Shown: positions 55,401 to 64,000 of the stretch, one piece after another
Position numbering within the stretch: the first letter of the stretch is position 1
How the letters are laid out: each line of letters starts with the position of its first letter
Assembly (NCBI GenBank): GCA_031763025.1
Contig: JASSKH010000028.1
Coordinates: forward strand, 2,970,981-3,034,980
DNA: 64,000 nt
Direction: 5' to 3'
Source of the DNA: Macrocystis pyrifera
Taxonomy: Eukaryota; Sar; Phaeophyceae; Laminariales; Laminariaceae
Translations under genes and position numbers: made by a program
Notes under the pieces: model-generated
Seen by the model: the letters and a program-made list of their open reading frames with translations, nothing else
What the model was told of the DNA's origin: nothing
Database searches by the model: none

Positions 55401-58400
55401 AAGTCCTATGCTGCCGTTTGGGTAGTAAGTAGTAAGCCCTTCCGGCAGCTCTTCGTAAATCTCAAGCCCCCGCCCTCCTTTCTACTCGTATGCTGCCTAC
55501 TGCCTTTTCGTGCTGTCCCCACCCCTGATGCCTGCCTGGTCGGTGAAAACCCGACGTGCTCCGTCCCGGCATTGCGGGGATCCGAGGGTCTATTGCCATA
55601 CGATTACGGCCATGCATGATATCGAGTACACCCCCGCCCCGCCCCCACCTTGCTCGTGTCCGCGCGTTCGGGAATCCTGCTGCAGCTCGTCGTCGCTTCC
55701 CCGCCTAAGGCCGACAGCCAGGCCGAAAAATTGGGGGCGTGAAGAAAGGCGACCTGATTTTGTCGATCAACGAGTTGGACGCTGTTAACATGGATTCCTT
55801 CGCGGTCACCGACTACCTGGCCAAATACCAGGTTCGTATTCAATCGTATGTCTATTCCGGTATATGTTAACACGATTGAACTGCGCGCGGGCGATGCTTT
55901 TTGCTTTCTTTATCTCCGAACAGCAGTGGCATATTTTTGCTGTTGTTCGTTCACATATATAAACTGAACGTACGTATCAGGTGTATATAATACCATGCCA
56001 TGGCCACTATGTATAATATATAATACATATATTTTTTTTCTGCTGAACGTCGCATTTGCCTTCCGGTGTGTGTCCCTACTGCATATATATATGGATATAG
56101 GGCAAGACGGTGACGTTCGAAATTCGGGGACCGGAGAATGGATCGGAAACAAGGAAGGTCGAGCTGGACAGAACTTTCCCGTCGACCGAGAACGCAGTGC
56201 TCTACGGCGTCAAGGCAAGGCACGAGGGGGAGGGGGGTATGTACTCGTGTCATGCATGGCCGTAGTCGTGTGACCATAGACCCTCACATCCCTACAATGC
56301 CGACGGAGCACGTCGGGTTTTCACGGGGGAGGTAGGGGGAGGGGCGGGGGGGGGGACGGGGATAGAGCAGACACAGCGTACAGTCGGCGGCGGCGATGGT
56401 CTACGAATATTTCACCCGGCAGCGCACTGTAGTGATTGCGCTTTCGCATTATTCTTCCTTGGCGCGTATACGACGTCGCTTTTGTTGTGTTTTTCCGTTG
56501 AGGTCTCTCCCGACAGGCAGCAAGCGCCCCCTCGAGGGCGGCGGTGTTTCTGTCGCCCCGCCTACACATTGCAGCAGTTTCAAAGCGGCACGAGTTCCCT
56601 CTTGAGAAAGCTACCCAATTTCCCCAACACAGTTCTCCTAAGCCTTCCCTCTCCAGTAGCTCAATTAATTTCTCCCTCTTTCCCCCTCCCCTTATATCAA
56701 GTGCCCCCCCCTCCTTCCTAGCACCTCCTTCCCCCCCCCCCTCCCACTGGTCTCTCCTCCCCCCCCCCTCTAGGTATCTCTTTCTTCCCCCGCTCCGTCA
56801 TATCTCCGTCTCGAAAAGGATGTGTGGTCAAACGGTCAAACAACTTCGGCAAGCAACAAATATGCACGCCCCCCCCGCTCTAGTATCTCTTTGTTCCCCC
56901 CTTCCCCCGGTATCTCCTTCTCCCTCCCCCCCCCTCTGCTTCTGTCTCCTTCTCCCCCACCCGCCCGTTCGTACACATGTCCTGCACCTCGCTAACTACA
57001 CATCCCATAACCTAAACGCCTCCCCACCCCATACCAACGCCTCTCTCAAAAAAACAAAAAAAATGTGTCCGAACCGAAACCGAACCGCCCCCCCCCCCCA
57101 GGACCAAGGCAAGCACAAGATAGGTTACGCTCGTTTGCGAGACTTTAACTCCGTCGTCGCGAAGAACCTTAGGGAGGCCCTCGTCGAGATGAAGGGGCAA
57201 GGGGCGGACGAGTTTGTCCTCGACTTGAGGGGTAACGGCGGCGGAGCTTTTCAGAGCGCGCTCGGCGTCGCCGGCCTGTTTATGGACGCGAAGCCCATCA
57301 CCTACGTCGTGAGTGCGTAGGCGCAAGAGGCGGGGCGGAGAAGGGAGGGGGAGGAGGGGGTGGAGGGGAGGGTGCTCTTTTGTTGCTTTCCTTAGTCGTT
57401 TGACCAATGACCACGCATCTCTTTCGAGACGCAGGGGGTGCTCATTTGTTGCTTGCCTTACATAGTCGTTTGACCATTCACACGGCATCGCTTCCGAGAT
57501 GGAGCACCGAGGGGGGTAGGGGGGGGGGGGGGAGGGGAAGGAGGGGGGGGTGGCGGGGGTACTCATTATCACTCATTATCATGCATGGCCGTAGTCGTAT
57601 GACCATAGACCCTCGCATCCCTACTATACCGGGACGGAGCGCGTCGGGTTTTCACCGACCAGGCGGGGGGAGGGGGGGCGAGGGGGGGGCAGCGAAGCGA
57701 GCAGTTTTGGTGACATAGGTTGACTTCGGAATTTTGGTGACGCACGAGTATTGTGATGGTTGAGTGTGGTGGTACGTGGCGGTGGTGCTGCATGATCGTG
57801 GCGGTTAGGGGCCTGACTTTGGGTGGATGAATTTGGTGATGTGTCACTTTGGTACCACACGTGGCACACTCCGTTCTTTCCTTTTTTCTTTCTTTCTTAC
57901 TGTTTTTTTTGCCAAAAGGTACATACGAGCTTGACATTTTTTGCAGAAATACACGTACGAGGTGAAAGGTCTACACAAACGCTTCGTTTTGATTAAAATG
58001 TTGGAACAATGGTGTACCAGTATGTTTGGGATATAGAGGCCTGCGCTGGTTTTGTGTCTCTATCAGATGAGATACACGTGACGAATTGAAGGAGGAGTGT
58101 CTGTCCTCCGGAGCTCGTGAGCGTTCGCGCATGCGCGCTTTGTCTCAGCTGGGCTGGACGAATCGACGGACCGTCAGCCGGTTCTTTTTATAATACCTCC
58201 TTAATTTAGGACTGCACTCCCGTTGTGAAGACAAAGCACTTGAAATTAGAGTCAAATTTAAGTTTCTCTATAGTGCGGTACTAAAAGGGTTAACAGTGAG
58301 CCGCCCCCATAATGCGGACCCGCTGTTCGATGCTCGGGTAGCTCACGGTAAGTTTGCGCTACGATTTTATGAGGCGTTTCTGCAGCGGGTACCAGTGCCC

Positions 58401-61341
58401 CGTTCCCCTGTTCCGTGAACAGCGCGATGTTGCCGTACCCATGCACTACAGTAGGCCAGTTTTGAGCAGACCGTGTTGTACGTCATGGTCTCGGAACAGC
58501 GCGACCTTGCCGGACCCATGCACTCTGTCGGTTCTGCTCTGACCGTGTTGTACCTCATGGTTGCGCCCCCACAATGTTCGCGGAATAAATCAGCGCGCTA
58601 CCGGTGCCTCTCAGTAAGAGGAGGAAAACTTAAACCCGGTAGGGTATTTCAAGAGTACTATGAAGCGAGAGGAGGAAATCATTGAAACATATACCTGCTA
58701 CAGCAAGGTGTTACAGCGCAATACGACGGTATCTGTATTTGCGCTGTGTGCTGTGTAGCAGAGGCAGTAGCGCCTCTCGCAACCTGCCACCACGAAGACC
58801 ACTGCATGCTGTGTTGGGCGGGTGCGTCCACCAACATTTCCCCCCCCCCCCCCCGGCGAAGGTACTGGCGTCCCCGTACCTACCTACCGAAAAAACACAT
58901 GCGCAAGTTTTGCGCTCCCCCATTCCCATCCTTATCCCCTTCCCGTTACCGCCTCCGGTCGTGACTTTGTTCGCGCGCCGCGTTTTTTTTTTTTTTTTTT
59001 TGCAGGTGGACGGGTCGGGGCAACGAGCAGAGTTCATGACCAAGCAGGACGCGGTGGTGGCCGATGAACCCCTCGTTGTTTGGGTCGACGGTCACTCCGC
59101 TAGCTCAAGCGAGGTTAGTCCCGCGGGAACGAGATTTGTTTTATCGAGAGAGTGATAGAGGGGGGGGGGGGGGAGTTGTAGTGTAGGTTTCGAGTGTTGT
59201 AAGACTTGAGGTGTAAGCTTGCGGTGCAGGCTTGGAGTGTAGGCCTGGGGGGTAAACCTGAGGTGTAGGCTTGAGGTGTAGGCCTGGGGTTTAAGCTTGA
59301 GGTATAAGCTTGAGGTCAAAATCGAGGTGTCGTACGCTTGAGGTGTAACTTGAGGTATCATATGCTTGAGGTAAAGCTGCCGCGGAGGCGCATGCCTGTG
59401 CGGCGTCGGCGGCGCGGCGGCGCTGTTTTCCGTTCAGAGTTTGTCGTTGGACGACGCGAGGGCGGCATGCCTGTCCGCAATCGGTCGTTGCCCCGCCGGC
59501 TCTGTCGTGGTGATTCCATCCCCTCACTCTCCACCCCATTGTCTCTGTTTTTTGTCTTTCTTTGTGCAGGTTTTGGCGGGAGCCCTGCAGGACGACTGCC
59601 GCGCGGTGCTTCGCGGAGAACGCACTTTCGGGAAGGGGCTTGTCCAGGCGGTCTACGGTTTGGAAGACGGGCAGGGCTTGATACTCACCGTGGCGCAGTA
59701 CGAGACTCCGCGGGGGACTTACATCCACGTGAGACATTTGCGTCCCCGAAAATGATAAAAAAAATTCATGAAATTTCAACCGACCCCCCTCATATTTTGT
59801 TCAGTTGTGTCTCGTTAGGTTCATCCGGTGGAAGAGGGGTTCTACTTTTTGGGCCAAACGTTTTTCGACCGGTGGGGCTCCTATAATATTAGCATGATGT
59901 ATTTTGCTGCTGTACCATGATTGTCTTTGGACTATGATACGTAGCGCATACAAATGTTCAGGGCTGTTTCACGGGTCGGGTCAAATCTCGCGGGTCAGGT
60001 CGGATCGGCTCGGGTAAGGCTATCCCGACCCGACCCGTGAGAGTATGGAAAAATCCTGACCTGACCCGACCCGACCCGATCCGTGCTATTTCAAAAAGTA
60101 CTCGACCCGCGCGGTCATGACCCGTGAAGAGCCCTGGAAATGTTGATCAGATTGCGCTAAACACGCGAAACAAACATATTCGGAGTCGTGTATGGGGTGA
60201 AATATCGAGCTCCTCATATGAGGAACTCAGAAAATATTATGCCACCACCCGTAAATGCCGTGGCATTCTCAATGTATAGCGTACAATTTGCAACCGATAA
60301 ATGTTATATGTATACCCTGATATAAGTGAAGTTTTTTGTTGTTGTCTCACTTCCGTATGTATGTACGTACAGTGTGCCCATGCTCCTCCTCAAGCCGTTT
60401 GCGATATCTTCAAAGGGTCAGATGCGCGGCGGGTTTGCGGAAACGGCAATCCGACTCGTTGGGCACGACCCTGATCAATGACCGTTGGTCCGTAGGACCC
60501 TGTTCGATGGCCGTATGGCGCGACCCTGGTGGAGGACCGTTGGGCACAATCTTAATGGATGACCGTTGGGCACGATCTTGACAGATAACTGTTGGACGAC
60601 CTTGATGAATGACCGTTGGGCACGATCTTGATGGGTGACCGTTGGATGCGACCTTGATGAATGACTGTTGGGCGTGACCTTGATGAATGACGGTCGGGCA
60701 CGACCTTGATGAAATACCGTTGGGCACAATCTCGTCAGATGCCCGCTGGGCACGACCTTGATGGGTGACCGTTGGGCAAACCCCTTGCCTTGCTCTTGTG
60801 TCTCGACCCGACGAAAAGTGGTGTTGACCGTATATGTACGTCGCATCTATATAATTAAAAAAAACAGCTATGAGATCGAAGGTTTCGTCGGAATATACAT
60901 AGCAAATACAACCAACCCCTCGATCTCACAGCTGATATTTGTTTTATTTTCATGATAGCACACACGTACGTACGGTAGTAAGTGTGGAGTAAGTGTTGAA
61001 TCATTTTTGAAACTGCACCCTGCCACATCTCGTGGGCAAACTACCTACCTGGATTTCAGACCTTGACATCATTCGGCTGGAGCAGAGCAAACGTCAAACC
61101 AATTTTTCACGCTCGTACCCGTCCTTGGCTTCGTGGTTGGCATTCCTCCCTGCACCAGGGGAGAGGGATAGAGCCAGACATCCGTGGGGGGCTTCCGCTG
61201 AAGATGTTCAGCACCAGCTTGGACTTCGACGAAGGCCAGTTCGATGCAGCGCGCGAGAAGATGAAGACGTGCCCCCCAATGGAGACTAGCAGGCTAGACT
61301 TCAAGGGGGCAGCGGGGACCTCATCGTCGCCGAGCTTGTAG
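43220..61341 (+). CDS. CTPA: Plastid C-terminal processing peptidase (CtpA, S41 family), 10 exons
   Basis: Thylakoid-lumen serine peptidase that removes the C-terminal extension of photosystem II D1 (known for CtpA). Exons: 43220-43492, 46735-46858, 53066-53206, 54512-54599, 55686-55831, 56101-56214, 57102-57308, 59006-59113, 59570-59728, 61159-61341; about 510 residues. Order: signal peptide ending AHA-FNVAF (plastid motif with Phe at +1), transit and lumen-targeting segments, N-terminal helical domain (FYFDRTHKGNDWGAVKSRL, KDKYTR), PDZ (LVVASPPKADSQAEK, GVKKGDLILSI), peptidase core (GYARLRDFNS, LDLRGNGGG), catalytic Ser in HSASSSE (59102-59104) and Lys in TFGKG (59633-59635), 25 residues apart as in E. 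coli Tsp, then GRGIEPDI. Oddities: exon 5 needs a one-base frame correction, the exon 1/2 phases do not match, and intron 6 has a GC donor. Probably functional, but the frameshift leaves doubt. Confidence 0.92.
44433..44541. mobile_element. MITE-A copy
   Basis: TATTACGGGGGTCCATAGTT and TAGCTATGGTCCCCCGTAAT ends. Confidence 0.85.
46329..46437. mobile_element. MITE-A copy
   Basis: TATTACGGGGGGGCATAGTT and AACTATGGTCCCCCGTAATA ends. Confidence 0.85.
46735..46858 (+). CDS. CTPA: CtpA exon 2
   Basis: Thr/Ala-rich lead (TTTTATTLADAAGG), then KGTFQEAWSLSD, the start of the mature helical domain. The donor is CA|GTGAGT. The acceptor CTCTAG|CT leaves two bases, which does not match the phase-0 end of exon 1. 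Confidence 0.8.
46942..49905. mobile_element. MITE-A copy split by the 1.17-kb unit array
   Basis: The left part 46942-46998 (TATTACGGGAGGCCATAGTA to GGTAAATA) and the right part about 49845-49905 (TATAGTTTTTTTT to TCTCCCGTAATA) add up to one MITE-A. The array between them starts and stops cleanly inside the A/T core. Confidence 0.8.
46999..49840. repeat. 1.17-kb unit array (2.5 copies)
   Basis: Unit 1 is 46999-48164, unit 2 is 48165 to about 49305, and a 3'-part copy follows from about 49309 to 49840. Units are nearly identical to each other, and clearly but less similar to the copy at 17618. Each starts CAAGGCGCTTCGCTCCGCGG. Open frames in them are short, overlapping and unrecognised. Confidence 0.85.
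50662..50769. mobile_element. MITE-A copy
   Basis: TATTACGGGGGACCATAGTA and AACTATGGACCCCCGTAATA ends. Confidence 0.85.
51110..52090. repeat. 30-bp minisatellite in two blocks
   Basis: Units like CGGACAGATCAGATCTCC followed by ATTTCACACATT, about 14 in 51110-51550 and 5 in 51935-52090. The words match the terminus of repeat R (CACACATCGAACAGATCA at 52617). All three plus frames stay open because of the period. Confidence 0.85.
52495..52590. repeat. MITE-B copy
   Basis: TTAGGACCACAGTCCCGTTC at the left and a diverged right arm (GGTTTGTCCCACTGCAACCT). Confidence 0.55.
52617..53035. repeat. Repeat R copy with expanded 10-bp array
   Basis: Starts CACACATCGAACAGATCACC and ends GCATGTCCGAGGTTTGAAG. 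Its interior GATCTGTAT unit is expanded to about 14 copies (52688-52830). Confidence 0.7.
53066..53206 (+). CDS. CTPA: CtpA exon 3
   Basis: Codes for FYFDRTHKGNDWGAVKSRLS to LLKDKYT with split codons at both ends that match exons 2 and 4. The acceptor is GTGCAG|G and the donor CG|GTGAGG. A repeat R copy ends about 30 bp before it. Confidence 0.9.
53207..54511. other. CtpA intron 3
   Basis: Holds a GGGCACTGG-end inverted-repeat element (about 53273-53513), two adjacent partial repeat P copies (54180-54440) and a C run (54467-54492). Confidence 0.65.
54512..54599 (+). CDS. CTPA: CtpA exon 4
   Basis: LIGPEIYDMLSKYDLIGVGV then MLSPNPAGQ, the segment leading into the PDZ domain. The acceptor is TTATAG|G and the donor CAG|GTGGGT. 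A poly-C run lies just upstream. Confidence 0.9.
54600..55685. other. CtpA intron 4
   Basis: Mostly the TATGG array, then unassigned sequence and a repeat P copy (55535-55650) just before exon 5. Confidence 0.7.
54630..55110. repeat. TATGG pentanucleotide array
   Basis: About 480 bp of GGTAT units with GGTAC and GGTGT variants, in CtpA intron 4. Long frames on minus (poly-HTIPYHTI type) are by-products. Confidence 0.95.
55686..55831 (+). CDS. CTPA: CtpA exon 5: PDZ domain with apparent frameshift
   Basis: 146 nt, although both borders are phase 0. The first frame gives LVVASPPKADSQAEK and then meets TGA at 55741; the next frame gives GGVKKGDLILSINELDAV through TDYLAKYQ. One missing base around AAAAATTGGGGG (55726-55737) explains it. 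It could be a sequencing error at a homopolymer or a real lesion. Confidence 0.8.
56101..56214 (+). CDS. CTPA: CtpA exon 6: end of PDZ
   Basis: GKTVTFEIRGPENGSETRKV to NAVLYGVK, 38 codons. The donor is AAG|GCAAGG (GC type); a weak GT donor six bases earlier (GGC|GTCAAG) is the alternative. Confidence 0.88.
56225..56335 (-). repeat. Repeat P copy (minus), at the start of CtpA intron 6
   Basis: GTACTCGTGTCATGCATGGC and CCCTCACATCCCTACAATGC are the repeat P words read inverted; G-rich on the side where other copies have poly-C tails. Confidence 0.7.
57102..57308 (+). CDS. CTPA: CtpA exon 7: peptidase core
   Basis: DQGKHKIGYARLRDFNSVVA, ALVEMKGQGADEFVLDLRGN, GGGAFQSALGVAGLFMDAKP, ITYV; 69 codons. 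The acceptor follows a C-only tract and the donor is GTC|GTGAGT. Confidence 0.93.
57309..59005. other. CtpA intron 7
   Basis: Holds a repeat P region (57390-57665, with G runs), a MITE-B (58196-58292), short C/T tracts and a T20 tract at the acceptor. No exon seen. Confidence 0.6.
59006..59113 (+). CDS. CTPA: CtpA exon 8: catalytic serine
   Basis: VDGSGQRAEFMTKQDAVVAD then EPLVVWVDGHSASSSE. The nucleophile Ser is the second Ser of SASSSE. The acceptor follows a T20 tract and the donor is GAG|GTTAGT. Confidence 0.93.
59170..59370. repeat. Short tandem repeat GAGGTGTAGGCTT
   Basis: About 14 diverged 13-15 bp units in CtpA intron 8. Confidence 0.85.
59570..59728 (+). CDS. CTPA: CtpA exon 9: catalytic lysine
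   Basis: VLAGALQDDCRAVLRGERTF, GKGLVQAVYGLEDGQGLILT, VAQYETPRGTYIH. It contains the conserved Asp (QDD) and the general-base Lys (FGKG). The donor is CAC|GTGAGA. Confidence 0.94.
59959..60136. mobile_element. hAT-like MITE with 8-bp target duplication
   Basis: CAGGGCTGTTTCACGGGTC to GACCCGTGAAGAGCCCTG. Flanks CAAATGTT / GAAATGTT, 7 of 8 bases equal. Confidence 0.85.
60440..60785. repeat. 26-bp tandem repeat
   Basis: About 13 units of the type CTTGATGAATGACCGTTGGG followed by CACGAC. Confidence 0.9.
61159..61341 (+). CDS. CTPA: CtpA exon 10 (last)
   Basis: GRGIEPDIRGGLPLKMFSTS then sixty codons in all to TAG. GIEPDI matches the family end; the rest is a lineage-specific tail. The acceptor is CACCAG|GGG. 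Confidence 0.88.
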   Translation, partial: GRGIEPDIRGGLPLKMFSTSLDFDEGQFDAAREKMKTCPPMETSRLDFKGAAGTSSSPSL

Positions 61342-62735
61342 CCGAGCGGTAATTTAGCAGAGGCTAGTCAGTGTCAGAGTTTTACCGAGGTCCTTGCTTG
61401 CGGTGCGCAGACGCCGTATGTACGAGTGAAGCATGCGGATTATAGCTTGAAGCGAAGGATTCTGGAACCAGTTTGTGCGTATACCGGGCATGTCGTAATG
61501 GAGGGGGTGTACTCGACTTCATGCATGGCCGTAGTCGTATGACCATTGATCCTCGCATCTCTACAATGCCGGGACAGAGCACGTCGGGTTTTCACCGAAC
61601 AGGCAGACATGGCTTGCGCCAAGCGCGAAGCGCCGTGAGGTGTTCGGCGAGTCGCATGAAGGGTGAGCTGTAATGGAGGGGGGGGGGTATGGTACTCGAT
61701 GCGGTAGACGGTGCTGCTCGTGAGGTGAGCTGCCGCTCCCAGCGCAGGAGCAGTACGAGAACCGTGGCCAGGCAGATAGGGAGCCCGGATGTTGCCGACA
61801 AAGAAATCGGCACAGACATAACACTATTAAATTTCATTTGCATACGAATATCAGTATTCACGAGAGTACTGGCTGTTTCGTCATGCGTCTGCAGCAGTTA
61901 CTATAACACGAGCCCCAGAGTACACTTGCTAGTGTTGAATATCGATATCGCAATCGAGTTCGATACGATACCGATAAACGAAAAAATGATCGTAATCGAT
62001 ACGATTTAGACATTTGAGCTACGTCGAAGCTTTCGTCTAGTGTCAGCATCAAAAACATGGGGATGCCACGAGATGGAGGGCAAAAACTGCGTTCTCTGCG
62101 AATGTCGAAAGTTCAGCACATAACACTCTCGCATTTTTACCTGGCACTGTTGTTGTTCTCACATTACCTCATCGCCAAACCCAGCCCGTGGTCACGGGAC
62201 AGGCTCCAAAAACTCTGGAGTGGAAGAATACCTCAGGACAAGAAAATAAAAACTACTGCTGTAGATAGAGATGCACATAATCACTGAACTGGAGCACATC
62301 GTTCACATCGATTTCGCATGCAATAGATGCCACCAACTAAAGGAAACACCAAAAACGTGGTTTGGGTGTCTTATCCTGCAGCGTTGGAGCAGGCAGCACG
62401 TGCATTAACCTGTGTGGGACACCGAGATAGCGACCACAAAAGCGATAGCGACCGAAACAAGGATAACGACCAAGACAGGATTAACTGTGGTGTTTTTCAG
62501 CCGTCTGCCATGAGCAGCGTGCGCGACCCGCAGTACGGGGTATCGGTAGGGTCATGTTGCGCCCGTGCCGGACGACTCCTTGCGTCAGCCATTGTAACTC
62601 GGACACCATGTTGTAGAATATTATCCCCCAATTACTCGACAAATCCCTGAAATTTCCATACCTCCGCCCAACCTTTTACTGAATGGTACCTGGTAACACC
62701 TAGGGAACAGCAGGGCAACGCTTGCCCCGCTCTAC

Positions 62736-62915
62736 CATAGAAAATCATCCCCCAATCACTTAGAGGCCGGCGAGCCGGCCGGTGCTGTGATTATCAATTA
62801 GTACAGCAGTATCGCGATTTTTCCCTGCTCTACAATAGAAAAGCATCCCCCAATCACTCACAGGCCGGCGAGCTGGCCGGTGCTGTGATTATCAATTAGT
62901 ATCGCGAAATTCCCC
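62736..62915. repeat. Tandem duplication, about 108-bp unit
   Basis: ATCCCCCAATCACT, GGCCGGCGAG and GGTGCTGTGATTATCAATTA occur twice in order, with minor changes. Confidence 0.85.
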
Positions 62916-63774
62916 TCTGAGCCTCAAAAAGGTGAAAGTGTTTCCCCTTTGCAAAAAAAAGATAATCCACTGTCAGGTACTGTTATGGTACTGACTGCTT
63001 TGAATGGGGCCGAAGGGCCGGTGATTACCCGTGGGTTCAGGTACTGGTAGTATTTAGGAGGCGTATCTTGGGTGGGAAACCAGGGGTTTTCCCGGCGAGG
63101 CACGAGCCTTGCTCTCAGTCTCTCATCGTGCTCGAAAGGAATAGAGGTGCTCTTCTTCTATCTCTAGGCATTCAACACACATGAGTACCAACGAGTACCT
63201 ACTCACTAGGCAAACCTAACAGGGGATACAGGAGACAAAGTGTCCCCACCTTGAACTTAACATTGTTGTATCCCTAGCACTGTACCTGGACTGTACCTGG
63301 GTAAGTGGTGGACTTGCTGTACGTACGTATAACGCACGGGTGTTAAGATAACAAATCCCCTGGGACAATTTTCCGAGCCGACCATCTCTGAATCTAGGGG
63401 GGGGGGGGCACACACAACGAAAAACGGTTGGTCTGGAAAGATCTCGATCAAACTTCCCGTAGACGCATCGCTCGGCGTTTGCACTATCACGTGATGTCCT
63501 CGTTTTCGAGAAAATTGCTTTCGAACTCGTCCTCAGGTAACTTGGTGTACCTGTAAACCCATCTGCTACATGCACTTTGCGTAGTTGTTGGCGAAAATCC
63601 ACAGCATGTATTGCGCACGAGGTACGAACACATCTCGACTATCCGAAGCTTCGGCAGTCTACTTGATATACCGGCACACACTCAGTCATGGTTACGTCGC
63701 CTCGCTGACTCCCTTCTTACGCAGTACCGGGCCAGCTGTTTAATTTGATTCGGAGTTACAAGAGGCGCAAAAAC

Positions 63775-64000
63775 GTGCTCAACTCGGACAGATCATGATC
63801 TAGATCAACGATTGTAGTTCCTCACCTACCGTTGTGGGGGACTGAGTAGGATCTGCTCAATACAGATTCAAACCATGCCGACAGTACAGGTCCCACCCGG
63901 CAACATGAGCTAGATCATGCAGAATCCAAGAATATATGATCTATCTGCCTTGAAAGGTTTAGATCATCAAGTGGGAATGGTCTGAAGATGATCTGTTCGA
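63775..64000 (-). repeat. Repeat R copy (truncated by window)
   Basis: CTCGGACAGATCATGATCTA, TCCCACCCGGCAACATGAGC and CCTTGAAAGGTTTAGATCAT are R words. Confidence 0.7.

Larger units (their letters stand above)
59729..61158. other. CtpA intron 9
   Basis: Holds the third hAT-like element (59959-60136) and a 26-bp tandem repeat (60440-60785). Confidence 0.75.
61342..64000. other. Region downstream of CtpA
   Basis: No gene recognised. Holds a repeat P copy (61505-61680), a 108-bp tandem duplication (about 62736-62915), a short G run (near 63400) and a repeat R copy running to the window edge (63775-64000). The CtpA 3' UTR must start here. Confidence 0.6.

Noticed and set aside
59818-59890. Apparent acceptor CGTTAG and open stretch after CtpA exon 9
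   Set aside because: The translation does not continue the peptidase; exon 10 at 61159 gives the conserved GRGIEPDI ending in phase.

Overview
This window comes from a nuclear genome of a eukaryote, most likely a photosynthetic, flagellated stramenopile with a large, repeat-rich genome; a brown alga fits best, but that is inference. Four conserved genes can be read exon by exon. The evidence for lineage is a split CtpA-type peptidase gene whose first exon carries a signal peptide ending in Ala-Phe, the hallmark of secondary red-derived plastids, together with a B9D2 gene (ciliary transition zone), spliceosomal introns of 0.3-6 kb, and a nuclear tRNA-Trp gene with a pol III T-tract. No bacterial operons, rRNA genes or CRISPR arrays are present.

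Layout. 785-5346 (minus): the first four coding exons of coatomer subunit alpha (COPA); the gene runs off the left edge. 5347-9522: no gene recognised. 9523-22615 (minus): a complete six-exon GPN2 (GPN-loop GTPase) gene, with a tRNA-Trp gene inside its fourth intron. 22901-24881 (plus): a two-exon gene for a disordered, charged protein of unknown function, head-to-head with GPN2 and about 285 bp from it. 28438-31449 (plus): weak candidate exons of an unrecognised gene. 33102-39620 (plus): B9D2, three coding exons, first codons not located. 43220-61341 (plus): a ten-exon, 18-kb gene for a plastid/thylakoid-lumen C-terminal processing peptidase (CtpA, family S41), with an apparent one-base frameshift in its PDZ exon. 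61342-64000: repeats only.

The four identified genes are unrelated housekeeping genes (COPI vesicle coat, RNA polymerase assembly, flagellar transition zone, photosystem II D1 maturation); nothing suggests a cluster or shared pathway.

Most of the window is intronic or intergenic repeat. Families recognised by repeated reading: MITE-A, about 108 bp with TA target duplications and about 18 copies; MITE-B, palindromic around ACTGCAGTCCCGTTTTGGGG; MITE-C, with GTAATCAGAACC ends; hAT-like elements made of GGGTCGGGT words with 8-bp target duplications; repeat R, built on GATC words and AGCTCATGTTGCCGGGTG; repeat P, whose copies end in poly-C; tRNA-derived SINE-like units; a 2.35-kb inverted-repeat element filled with a 42-bp minisatellite; and a 1.17-kb unit present once at 17.6 kb and as a 2.5-copy array at 47-49.8 kb that splits a MITE-A copy. 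There are also long microsatellites: (CTA) about 187 copies, C115, C62, and a TATGG array. Several nested insertions give a relative chronology of repeat activity.
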